Assembly: GCA_019455325.1 (NCBI GenBank) | Contig: JACFMQ010000023.1 | Location: 1-35,927 of the forward strand | DNA length: 35,927 nucleotides | Reading direction: 5' to 3' | From: Rhodocyclaceae bacterium | GTDB taxonomy: Bacteria > Pseudomonadota > Gammaproteobacteria > Burkholderiales > Rhodocyclaceae | Part shown: piece by piece, positions 6,406-13,701 of the stretch | Layout: each line of letters begins with the position of its first letter | Position numbering within the stretch: the stretch's first letter is position 1 | The notes under the pieces: generated by a model | The model's database searches: none | What the model was told of the DNA's origin: nothing | The model's input: the letters and a program-made list of their open reading frames with translations, nothing else | Program-made: the position numbers and the translations under genes

Positions 6406-7254
6406 ATGAGCCACCACCAGACCCCCACCACCGAAGAGCAGACCGACCTCGCGATCAAAAGCTATCGCGGGATCGAACTCGGCCTCGGCCAGGCCGACCC
6501 GGTCGCCGCCATCGCCGCCAAGCTCGAAGCCGCGCACCCCGGACACCTGATCCTCGTGCAGGCCGGCAAGTTCCTGCACGGGTACGACCGGACGGCCTAC
6601 GCCCTCGCCACGCTCAAGGGCTACAAGCTCAAGCTGCTCGGCCCCGCCGAGGCGCCGCACCTGCGCATCGGGTTCCCGGCCGGCAACTTCAAGCGCCGGC
6701 TCTGGTCGATGGTCGCCGACTTCGGCATCCCCTATGCCGTCGCCCTCGGCACGCAGGCCGCCGGCCACACCGTCTACGTCTCCAGCCAGCCGACCGGCAA
6801 CGGCCAGGTGCTCGCCGCGGTCAGCGAGGAGATCGTCGCGCAGGTGATCGAGGATCTGCGCCAGCGCGGCGAGGTGAACAAGGCCGCCGCGCGCGAGCTG
6901 CTCACCCATCCGGACACCGCCGGCTTCAAGCTCAAGAGCCAGGCGCAGGAACTCGACCTGCAGTTGCTGCAGGACATCGTCAAGATGCCGCGCGAGCTGC
7001 GCACGACCTACGGCGAGACCCTGCGCGCGTGCATGGCACGCATCGTCCGCAGCGTCATGGCCTACGGCCTGGCAGAGAACAAGCCGGCGCTGCTGTGCGA
7101 CCTCTCCGCCGACATCGACTGCCTCAAGCACTACCTCGCCCAGGCCCCGCGGCTGAGCCGGCTCAAGCTCGCCTTCGAGCATCGCGCCGGCTCAGCCGTC
7201 GAGCTTGGCCGACTCGCGGGCGGCCTGCTGCGCGCCCATCGGGAGGCGCCATGA
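6406..7254 (+). CDS. DGR accessory protein: MutS-like domain fused to Avd-like helical domain
   Basis: This 282-aa protein lies between the variable genes and the TR, the normal place for a DGR accessory gene. Residues about 44-115 read like the N-terminal mismatch-recognition domain of MutS: HPGHLILVQAGKFLHGYDRT matches the MutS GDFYE...DA segment, and the following FGIPYAVALGT matches its VA..EQ end. Residues about 165-275 are a helical segment (LDLQLLQDIVKMPRELRTTY) resembling Avd, the four-helix-bundle protein that binds the RT and TR RNA. MutS-like (MSL) accessory proteins are known from DGR surveys. It carries no ATPase part of MutS. The Avd half is recognised from pattern only. The gene ends in ATGA overlapping a frame that runs through the TR. 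Confidence 0.75.
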   Translation: MSHHQTPTTEEQTDLAIKSYRGIELGLGQADPVAAIAAKLEAAHPGHLILVQAGKFLHGYDRTAYALATLKGYKLKLLGPAEAPHLRIGFPAGNFKRRLWSMVADFGIPYAVALGTQAAGHTVYVSSQPTGNGQVLAAVSEEIVAQVIEDLRQRGEVNKAAARELLTHPDTAGFKLKSQAQELDLQLLQDIVKMPRELRTTYGETLRACMARIVRSVMAYGLAENKPALLCDLSADIDCLKHYLAQAPRLSRLKLAFEHRAGSAVELGRLAGGLLRAHREAP

Positions 7255-7277
7255 TCGACGGGCGGAATCCTCTGAAA

Positions 7278-7392
7278 GGTCCGGCAATGCGCTCATCCGG
7301 GCCGGCTACTGGTACTCGGAGCGGAATGCCGGCGCGTTCAACCTCGACAACGACTGGCCCGACAACCGCTACGACAACGTCGCCGTCCGCTG
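7278..7392 (+). repeat. DGR template repeat (TR)
   Basis: This 115-bp repeat is gap-free to both VRs, with 21 adenines and AAC/AAT-rich codons in the VR reading frame (GNAL, YWYSERNAGAF, DNDWPDNRYDN). AAC codons are favoured in DGR templates because mutation at the two As reaches many residues without creating stops. The A-free stretch 7378-7392 is the IMH-like end; the base after it is A here but C in both VRs. The region 7255-7511 contains no other gene and is expected to be transcribed as TR RNA. Confidence 0.95.
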
Positions 7393-7414
7393 ACCCAAGG
7401 ACACAGCACCCAGG

Positions 7415-7431
7415 CGCCGGCACCGCCGGCG
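7415..7431 (+). other. Hairpin 3' of the TR
   Basis: CGCCGGC and GCCGGCG form a perfect 7-bp stem with a 3-nt loop, 23 nt after the TR. No T-run follows, so it is more likely a structural element of TR RNA, where the RT or the Avd-like protein may dock, than a terminator. Confidence 0.45.
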
Positions 7432-7511
7432 AAGGGACACTTCTTGGTCGAGGATTTCGCGGGGAGGACTCCCCGAAAGTACGGCAGCTCGCCCAACCGG
7501 GAACCGCCGCG

Positions 7512-8348
7512 GTGGCTACGGCTGCCGCGGCGGGACGCGGCCGAAAGTCCGTCACGAGACCGATACTGCGGTGGCATGGCGGAAAGTGGAAGCTCGCCGA
7601 CTGGATCATCGCCAATCTGCCGCCGCACCGCGTCTATGTTGAGCCATTCGGCGGCGCCGCCAGCGTGCTACTCAAAAAGCCACGCAGCTACGCCGAGGTA
7701 TACAACGACCTCGATGGCGAGGTCGTCAACCTCTTCCGAGTGGTCCGAGACCACGGCGAGGAGCTGCGTCGAGCCTTGGAGTTGACGCCGTTCGCGCGCG
7801 ACGAATTTGCCGAGAGCTACCGCAAAGCGAAGGATCCGCTTGAGCAGGCACGGCGCACCGTCGCGCGCGCCTTCATGGGGTTCGGCTCGAACGCGCATAA
7901 CAAAGCGACCGGCTTCCGGGCGAACAGCAACCGCAGTGGCACAACGCCGGCGCGTGACTGGCGCAACTACCCCGATGCCCTCGGCGCAATCATCGACCGC
8001 CTGCAGGGTGTCGTCATCGAGAATCGCGATGCCATCGACGTGGTGCAGGCGCACGACGGCGATGAAACCGTCCATTACGTCGATCCACCCTACGTTTCGG
8101 CAACGCGCGGCAAGGGCGGCGACTACCGGCACGAAATGACGGATGCTGACCACGAGCAGCTCGCGTTGGCGCTCCACGCCCTGCGCGGCGCGGTTGTTCT
8201 CAGTGGCTACCGGAGCGCGCTCTACGACGACCTCTACAGCAACTGGCGGCGCATCGAGCGGCACGCTCATGCAGACGGTGCCCGCAGCCGCATCGAGTGC
8301 CTTTGGCTGTCGCCAAGCTGCCCGGCGCGAGGATTGTTCGATGCCTGA
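7512..8348 (+). CDS. DNA adenine methylase (Dam family), inside the DGR
   Basis: This protein of about 278 aa is a D12-class N6-adenine methyltransferase. The AdoMet-binding start ILRWHGGKWKLADWI, then VEPFGGAAS, VYNDLDGEVVNLFR and the catalytic DPPY at about 191-194 are all present. The start is uncertain: the same frame is open from ATG 7251, through the TR. I chose GTG 7512, close to the family's normal N-terminus and preceded by GGGAA. The family methylates adenine (GATC in Dam itself), often to evade host restriction. Eight bases overlap the RT gene. It is paralogous to the methylase at 12467. Confidence 0.85.
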   Translation: MATAAAAGRGRKSVTRPILRWHGGKWKLADWIIANLPPHRVYVEPFGGAASVLLKKPRSYAEVYNDLDGEVVNLFRVVRDHGEELRRALELTPFARDEFAESYRKAKDPLEQARRTVARAFMGFGSNAHNKATGFRANSNRSGTTPARDWRNYPDALGAIIDRLQGVVIENRDAIDVVQAHDGDETVHYVDPPYVSATRGKGGDYRHEMTDADHEQLALALHALRGAVVLSGYRSALYDDLYSNWRRIERHAHADGARSRIECLWLSPSCPARGLFDA

Positions 8349-9327
8349 CTTCCACAGGATCACCACCCTGACCAACCTCCACACCTGCTGGCACTACGCC
8401 AGCCAGGCCAAGGGCCACCAACCGCGCGTGCAGCGTTTCGACGCCGACGCCCTGAGCTACCTCGTCACCATCCAGCAGCGCCTGCGCGACCGCATCTACG
8501 CCTTCGGCCCCTACCGCAGCTTCACCCTGCGCGAGAAGAAATTCCGCCACGTGGTCGACGCGCCGATGAAGGATCGCGTCGTGCACTGGATGATCTACCG
8601 GCACCTGCTGCCGATCTGGATGCCTCGATTCATCCACGACACCTACGGCAACCTGCCGGGGCGCGGATCGCACGCCGCCGTCCGCCGGCTCGCCGAGTTC
8701 GTTCGCCGGCCGGCGAACACCTGGGTGCTGCAGCTCGACATCTCGAAATACTTCCACGCCGCGCCGCACGACAAGATCAAGGACTGCGCGCTGCGCCACG
8801 TCGGCGACGAAGACCTCCGCCGGCTGATCGTCAGGCTGATCGACTCCTACCGCACCGACGCCCGCTACGACGACCTGTTCCCCGCCGACAGCGCCTACCG
8901 CCGCACCGCGGCGAAGGGCATGCCGATCGGCAACCAGCCCAGCCAGCTCTTCGCGAACCTCTGCCTCGACGAGTTCGACCACTGGATGAAGGAAGTTCTG
9001 CGCGTGCGCTGCTACATCCGCTATGTCGATGACCTGGTCGTGCTCGGCGGCAGCGCCGAAGAGCTACGCGCGCTGGCCGCGCAGATCGTCGAGCGCCTGG
9101 CCGCCGACGGCCTGACCATCCACCCGCGCAAGGTGCGGATCGCACCGACGCGCGCCGGCGTGCCGTTCCTCGGCTACGTCGTCTGGCCCGGCCACGTCTC
9201 GGCCGGGCGATACCTGCGCCGGCGCTACCACTACCGGCTGCGCGAGCACGAGCGCGACGGCCGCGATCGAACCGAGGCGCTGCACTCCTACCGCGCGGCG
9301 CTGGCCCACACCGGCCCCACCCGATGA
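8341..9327 (+). CDS. DGR reverse transcriptase
   Basis: This 328-aa RT starts at ATG 8341, inside the last codons of the Dam gene. The palm motifs are intact: LQLDISKYF (first catalytic Asp at 133), IGNQPSQ at 196-202 in place of the QGxxxSP of group II and retron RTs, and YVDD at 228-231. The [LIV]GxxxSQ form of motif 4 is diagnostic of DGR RTs and is linked to low fidelity at template adenines. Motif HVVDAPMKDRVVHW and the C-terminal basic thumb are also typical. There is no maturase or endonuclease domain. It acts on TR RNA with the accessory protein upstream. Confidence 0.95.
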   Translation: MPDFHRITTLTNLHTCWHYASQAKGHQPRVQRFDADALSYLVTIQQRLRDRIYAFGPYRSFTLREKKFRHVVDAPMKDRVVHWMIYRHLLPIWMPRFIHDTYGNLPGRGSHAAVRRLAEFVRRPANTWVLQLDISKYFHAAPHDKIKDCALRHVGDEDLRRLIVRLIDSYRTDARYDDLFPADSAYRRTAAKGMPIGNQPSQLFANLCLDEFDHWMKEVLRVRCYIRYVDDLVVLGGSAEELRALAAQIVERLAADGLTIHPRKVRIAPTRAGVPFLGYVVWPGHVSAGRYLRRRYHYRLREHERDGRDRTEALHSYRAALAHTGPTR

Positions 9328-9548
9328 CCAGGAGATTCCAGGAAATGGACCTGCCACACGATTTCGCACGTTGCCCGGGCGGCAACTGCCCGAGCCGCAG
9401 CCGGTGCCTGCGCTACACCCGCCGCGACACCGCCGGCGCGACGGCGCCATGGGCGGCGATGGACATGCGCCGCGAGGCGGGCGCGAGCGCGTGCGATCAG
9501 TTCTTGCCGGCGGCGCCGGTTTCGACTTTCCGAGGGAGCGAAGCATGA
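9324..9548 (+). CDS. Cys-rich small phage protein
   Basis: This 74-aa ORF starts at ATG 9324, overlapping the RT stop, and ends overlapping the next start. It carries a CPGGNCPSRSRCLRYTRRDT motif (three closely spaced Cys followed by basic residues) and a later Cys. I recall similar short Cys/Arg proteins in other prophages. A metal-binding fold is likely; the function is unknown. Confidence 0.6.
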   Translation: MTRRFQEMDLPHDFARCPGGNCPSRSRCLRYTRRDTAGATAPWAAMDMRREAGASACDQFLPAAPVSTFRGSEA

Positions 9549-10042
9549 AGATGGCGAAAGCAAGCCAGGCCGACCTGGACATGGCCAACGAACTCGCCTG
9601 GCTTCTGGAGGCGCTGGAGAAGCGCTGCCTTCCCGAGGTGCTGAGCGAACAGTTCGGTGACGATGAGTTCGACATCGACAACCCCGAGCACGTGCGCGAG
9701 GCCATGGGCCTGATCCTGCGCACGTTGAGAAAAGGGTCGCTCTTCCGCGTCACGTTCGGAATGCTGGTGCTGCTCGATTCGGACAACGAGATTGTCGACC
9801 CGGACGCGCGGACGCTGGAAGTGCATCCGAAGTTCGAGCGTTGCGAGCAGGCGCGGCAGCATCTCGAAGCCGTCGTGCGCCGCCTCGTCGACATCATGGA
9901 GCGGAGCGACCTGGATAAGAGCGTCTCTGCAGGCCACCCGCTGCCTACCCTGAAGGAATGGAACGAAGCGATGCACGAGGCCCGCGCGGTGCTGCTCGGA
10001 AAGACGGGCGAGCCGATGTTCCTCGGGGAGTTCCGTCCGTGA
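9545..10042 (+). CDS. Hypothetical phage protein
   Basis: This 165-aa soluble, acidic, largely helical protein starts at ATG 9545 by ATGA overlap, and its TGA overlaps the GTG of the cytosine methyltransferase. There is a short hydrophobic strand region (LFRVTFGMLVLLDS) but no membrane segment or catalytic motif. Family not recognised. Its place between the RT and the methyltransferase suggests the same early transcript. Confidence 0.6.
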   Translation: MKMAKASQADLDMANELAWLLEALEKRCLPEVLSEQFGDDEFDIDNPEHVREAMGLILRTLRKGSLFRVTFGMLVLLDSDNEIVDPDARTLEVHPKFERCEQARQHLEAVVRRLVDIMERSDLDKSVSAGHPLPTLKEWNEAMHEARAVLLGKTGEPMFLGEFRP

Positions 10043-11847
10043 CCACCCGCGACCGCTTCACCGCCGCCCCCGTCGACGTCCGCGAGATCCGCCACTTCCA
10101 CCTCTTCGGCGCCATCGGCGGCGGCGCGAGCGGCTTCAACCGCGGCAAGGCGCGCGTCGGCAACATGGTCGGCAAGTTCCGCTGCATCGGCAGCGTCGAT
10201 GTCGACGCCGCGGCGAACCGCGACTTCCTCCGTCTGGTCGGCGTGCCGGCGACGACGCTCGACCTCTTCGACCGCGAGCAGTACATCGCCTTCAACGGCC
10301 GTGAGCCGCCGGACGGCTGGCGCCCGGCGACCCCGGCCGACATCCGCCGCGCCGCCGGCGGCGAATTCCCGCACATCGTATTCCTCTCGGCGCCGTGCAA
10401 GGGGTTCTCCGGCCTGCTGCCCGAGGGCAAGAGCAAGACCGCCAAGTACCAGGCGCTGAACCGCCTCACGCTGCGCGGCGTCTGGCTGATGCTCGAAGCC
10501 TTCAAGGACGAGCCGCCCGAGCTGGTCGTCTTCGAGAACGTGCCGCGCATCGCCACGCGCGGCCGGCACCTGCTCGACCAGATCGTCGGCCTGCTGCGCG
10601 CCTACGGCTACGCCGTCGCCGAGACGACGCACGACTGCGGCGAGCTCGGCGCGCTGGCACAGTCGCGCAAGCGGTTCCTGCTGGTCGCGCGGCACATCGC
10701 CAAGGTGCCGCCCTTCCTCTACGAACCGGGGAAGAAGCGGCTGCAGGCGGTCGGCACCGTGCTCGATCGGATGCCGCTGCCCGGCGATCCGGCCGGCGGC
10801 CCGATGCACCGCATCCCGCAGTTGCAGTGGAAAACGTGGGTGCGGCTCGCCTTCGTCGAGGCCGGGAGCGACTGGCGTAGCCTGAACCGGCTGGCGGTCA
10901 AGGATGGGTTCCTGCGGGACTTCCTGATCGTGCCGGAAATGTTCCGCGGCGCGCTCGGCGTGCGCCGATGGGACGAATCGACAGGCGCGGTCGCCGGCGA
11001 AACGCTGCCGATGAACGGCGCCTTCTCGATCGCCGACCCGCGCCCACCATCCGGCGCGCTGGAATACTCGCAGTACGGGGTGATGCGCATGACCGACACG
11101 GCGGGCGCCGTGATCAACGTCAAGTCGCCGGGGCAAGGGACGTACAGCGTAGCGGACCCGCGCACCGGCGTGAAGCACAACAACTGCTTCCGCGTGGTGC
11201 GCTTCGACCAGACGGCCGGTACGGTCACTGGCGGCACCGGGCCGAGCGCCGGCGGCCAAGGCATCGCAGATCCGCGGCCTCCGCATGGTCCGCTGTTCAG
11301 CAAGTACGCTGTCACGCCATGGGCTGCCCGTACCGGCACCGTCATCGGCGGCGACGACTCCGGCGCCTACGCTGTGGCGGACCCCCGCCCCAACGGCGTC
11401 CCGCAGCAGGGCGACCACTACCTGACCGGCGGCCACTACGGCGTCGTCGGCTGGGAGGACACCAGCGGCGCCGTCTCCTCGGCCGCCTGCCACGACAACG
11501 GCCGCTGGTCCGTCGCCGACCCGCGCATGCCGGAGGCGACCGACAAGCTCGTCGCCGTCATCCGCGCCCTCGACGGCACCTGGCACCGCCCGTTCACGAC
11601 CCTCGAACTCGCCGCCCTGCAGTCGCTCGTCGAGCCGGAAGAGCAGCTCGAACTGGACGGCCTTTCGGACAGTGCCTGGCGCGAGCGCATCGGCAACGCC
11701 GTCCCGCCGGCGGCCGCCGAAGCCATCGCCGGCGTGATGGGCACCACGCTCCTGCTCGCTTGGTCCGGCGAGACCTTCCTGCTGTCGTCCACGCCGATCT
11801 GGGTACGGCCGGTGGCGGTGGCGCTGTCGGTGGGAGGGGCAAAATGA
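10039..11847 (+). CDS. DNA cytosine C5-methyltransferase with internal repeats
   Basis: This 602-aa Dcm/HhaI-type methylase starts at GTG 10039 by GTGA overlap. Motifs in order: an AdoMet loop at HLFGAIGGGASGF, the catalytic SAPC with Cys120 (motif IV), FENV at about 165-168 (motif VI), QSRKRF (motif VIII) and the C-terminal IGNAVPP (motif X). Between motifs VIII and X, about residues 310-495, lies an insert of five imperfect repeats of 37-47 residues, each ending in [IV]ADPR, in the place of the target-recognition domain. Phage methylases of this class protect DNA against restriction. It is longer than the usual 350-450 aa because of the repeats. Confidence 0.9.
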   Translation: MTTRDRFTAAPVDVREIRHFHLFGAIGGGASGFNRGKARVGNMVGKFRCIGSVDVDAAANRDFLRLVGVPATTLDLFDREQYIAFNGREPPDGWRPATPADIRRAAGGEFPHIVFLSAPCKGFSGLLPEGKSKTAKYQALNRLTLRGVWLMLEAFKDEPPELVVFENVPRIATRGRHLLDQIVGLLRAYGYAVAETTHDCGELGALAQSRKRFLLVARHIAKVPPFLYEPGKKRLQAVGTVLDRMPLPGDPAGGPMHRIPQLQWKTWVRLAFVEAGSDWRSLNRLAVKDGFLRDFLIVPEMFRGALGVRRWDESTGAVAGETLPMNGAFSIADPRPPSGALEYSQYGVMRMTDTAGAVINVKSPGQGTYSVADPRTGVKHNNCFRVVRFDQTAGTVTGGTGPSAGGQGIADPRPPHGPLFSKYAVTPWAARTGTVIGGDDSGAYAVADPRPNGVPQQGDHYLTGGHYGVVGWEDTSGAVSSAACHDNGRWSVADPRMPEATDKLVAVIRALDGTWHRPFTTLELAALQSLVEPEEQLELDGLSDSAWRERIGNAVPPAAAEAIAGVMGTTLLLAWSGETFLLSSTPIWVRPVAVALSVGGAK

Positions 11848-12470
11848 AAGAGTTTCCGATCTTGTTCAGTGCGCCGATGGTGCGCGCGATCCTCAACAGT
11901 CAGAAGACGCAGACGCGGCGGGTAGTGAAGCCGAAGCGCGGGGGGCGCATCACAGGTGTAGCCGGGCCTGGGATGGCGATGGAATACATCGGCATCGACA
12001 ACGACGGACGCGCGTGCTTTGAGACGCTGCAATGCCCCTATGGACAGCCCGGTGGCCGGCTGTGGGTGCGGGAAACGTGGCAGCACTCGAACTTTCCTCT
12101 CGGCCCTTACGATGACCGCTGCGACATCTTCTACCGCGCCGACTACCTGGACGATCCGCACGGCCCGGACGGCGAGCTATCGCCTGAAGGGAAGTACCGT
12201 ACCTGGCGCCCCAGCATCCACATGCCGAGGGCGGCCAGCCGCATCCTGCTGGAGATCACCGCCGTTCGCGTTGAGCAGCTACTGGACATCACGACGGTTG
12301 ACGCGATAGCTGAAGGCGTGATGGAAACAGCTCCATATCTTAAAGGCTGCCCGGCATGCAGCGAATACAGGTACGCATACGAAGACCTGTGGAAATCCAC
12401 CTACGGCCCCGGCTCATGGGACGCGAATCCGTGGGTCTGGGTCGTCGAATTCAAGCGGGAGCAACCATGA
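11844..12470 (+). CDS. ASCH/PUA-like phage protein
   Basis: This 208-aa protein starts at ATG 11844 by ATGA overlap. It has the familiar phage pattern: FSAPMVRAILNSQKTQTRR at the start, then GGRLWVRETW, WRPSIHMPRAASRILLEI and a final WVWVVEFKR. These fit an ASCH/PUA-like nucleic-acid-binding fold; the family is widespread in prophages and often mislabelled a morphogenetic protein. Its true substrate is unknown, and RNA or modified-DNA binding is inferred from the fold. It sits between two methyltransferase genes with overlaps on both sides. Confidence 0.7.
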   Translation: MKEFPILFSAPMVRAILNSQKTQTRRVVKPKRGGRITGVAGPGMAMEYIGIDNDGRACFETLQCPYGQPGGRLWVRETWQHSNFPLGPYDDRCDIFYRADYLDDPHGPDGELSPEGKYRTWRPSIHMPRAASRILLEITAVRVEQLLDITTVDAIAEGVMETAPYLKGCPACSEYRYAYEDLWKSTYGPGSWDANPWVWVVEFKREQP

Positions 12471-13330
12471 CCCCCACCACCCCCGTCATCCGCTACCACG
12501 GCGGCAAGTTCCGCCTGGCGCCGTGGGTCATGCGCCACTTCCCGCCGCACCGCATCTACGTCGAGCCGTTCGGCGGCGCCGCCGGCGTGCTGATCCAGAA
12601 GCCGCGCGCCTTCTCCGAGGTCTACAACGACCTCGACGACGAGATGACGAACCTCTTTCGCGTCATGCAGGACCCCGACCAGCGCGGCCGTCTCGTCGAG
12701 CTGCTTGTCTTCACCCCCTACGCCCGCGCCGAGTTCGAGCGGGCATGGGAGCCGGCCGAAGAGCCGGTCGAGCGCGCCCGCCGCCTGGTCATCCGCGCCC
12801 AGATGGGCTTTGGTTCGGCCGGCGCCACCAAGGGCACCACCGGATTCCGGATTGACGCCAAGCGGGAATACGAGACCGCGCAGCACTCCTGGGCGAAATA
12901 TCCGGACAACCTGGCCGCCGTCGGCCGGCGCCTCGCCGGCGTGCTGATCGAGAACTGCCCGGCGATCAAGATCCTGCGCAACCACGACACGCCGGACACC
13001 CTCTTCTACGTCGACCCGCCCTACGTGCACGAGACGCGCGTCCGCATCACCAGCAAGGACTCGCCGCGCGGCTATCGGCACGAGATGGACCTCGACGACC
13101 ACGCCGCGCTGCTGGCGGCGCTGCAGGCCGTGCAGGGCATGGTCGTCCTTTCCGGCTACCCGCACCCGCTCTACGACGACGCGCTGCGCGGATGGGCGCG
13201 CCGCACCACCAAGGCGAGGATTAGTGGCGCCAAAGGGACCACGCTGCGCGACGAGGTTCTCTGGCTCAACCCGGCCTGCTGCGCCGCGCTGCAGGGCGGC
13301 GGGCTGTTTTCGATCACGGAACCGACATGA
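12467..13330 (+). CDS. DNA adenine methylase (Dam family), second copy
   Basis: This 287-aa N6-adenine methyltransferase starts at ATG 12467 by ATGA overlap. Motifs: VIRYHGGKFRLAPW, VEPFGGAAG, VYNDLDDEMTNLFR and catalytic DPPY at 183-186. It is clearly paralogous to the methylase at 7512; the same blocks appear in the same order, but this copy carries a longer loop after DPPY (VHETRVRITSKD) and a different C-terminus. A different target sequence is possible. Together with the C5-methylase it suggests strong anti-restriction modification of phage DNA. Confidence 0.9.
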   Translation: MTPTTPVIRYHGGKFRLAPWVMRHFPPHRIYVEPFGGAAGVLIQKPRAFSEVYNDLDDEMTNLFRVMQDPDQRGRLVELLVFTPYARAEFERAWEPAEEPVERARRLVIRAQMGFGSAGATKGTTGFRIDAKREYETAQHSWAKYPDNLAAVGRRLAGVLIENCPAIKILRNHDTPDTLFYVDPPYVHETRVRITSKDSPRGYRHEMDLDDHAALLAALQAVQGMVVLSGYPHPLYDDALRGWARRTTKARISGAKGTTLRDEVLWLNPACCAALQGGGLFSITEPT

Positions 13331-13695
13331 CCCCACCCCTTCTCCGCCTCCCCCTCGAAACGCTGCTCGGTTTTTCCCATGATGGCCGAGCGTTCCGTTC
13401 CTTCGACCATCTGATCTTCGCGGGCGCCGGCTCGCTGTTGCTGGCGCCGGCGTGGTCCGTCTCGGGCGATCTGCGCCAGGTGGTCGATGGCTGCCCAGTC
13501 CCGTGGGAGGAGGTGTTCGACGTGCTCGACGCGCCGCCGCACGGCGTCGAGGTGCTCGCCCAAGAAGTGCCGGCGGCGCTGCGCGCGCTGGCAGCCGATG
13601 GGTGGCAGGCGCAGGTTTTCAGGATGTCGCGTCGGCAGCGATCGACGCGGCGCTTCGTTCACCAGTCGGGCATTCGGTACGCCGACCTTCGTTGA
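13327..13695 (+). CDS. Hypothetical phage protein
   Basis: This 122-aa ORF starts at ATG 13327 by ATGA overlap with the methylase and stops just before the primase start. The C-terminal third is basic (FRMSRRQRSTRRFVHQSG). No domain is recognised. Coupling to its neighbours supports it. A long opposing ORF here looks like a shadow. Confidence 0.5.
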   Translation: MTPPLLRLPLETLLGFSHDGRAFRSFDHLIFAGAGSLLLAPAWSVSGDLRQVVDGCPVPWEEVFDVLDAPPHGVEVLAQEVPAALRALAADGWQAQVFRMSRRQRSTRRFVHQSGIRYADLR

Positions 13696-13701
13696 TATCT
13701 C

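Larger units (their letters stand above)
4635..9327 (+). other. Diversity-generating retroelement (DGR) cassette
   Basis: In order: two variable-protein genes each ending in a 115-bp VR, an accessory gene, a 115-bp TR, a Dam methylase gene and a reverse transcriptase gene, all on the plus strand. TR-to-VR differences fall almost only at TR adenines, the hallmark of DGR mutagenic retrohoming. Hairpins lie downstream of both VRs. In the known mechanism, TR RNA is copied by the RT with errors at A, and the cDNA replaces VR, changing ligand-facing residues of the target protein. Confidence 0.95.

Noticed and set aside
4047-7182. Long minus-strand ORFs opposite the small phage genes and the DGR variable genes
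   Set aside because: They mirror the plus-strand coding frames in GC-rich DNA, have Asp/Arg/Ala-rich composition and no start context. The plus-strand genes have clear domains and overlaps.
9064-11586. An 840-aa minus-strand ORF opposite the methyltransferase
   Set aside because: The plus strand encodes a well-conserved C5-methylase with all motifs. The opposing frame has repetitive, unfamiliar composition.
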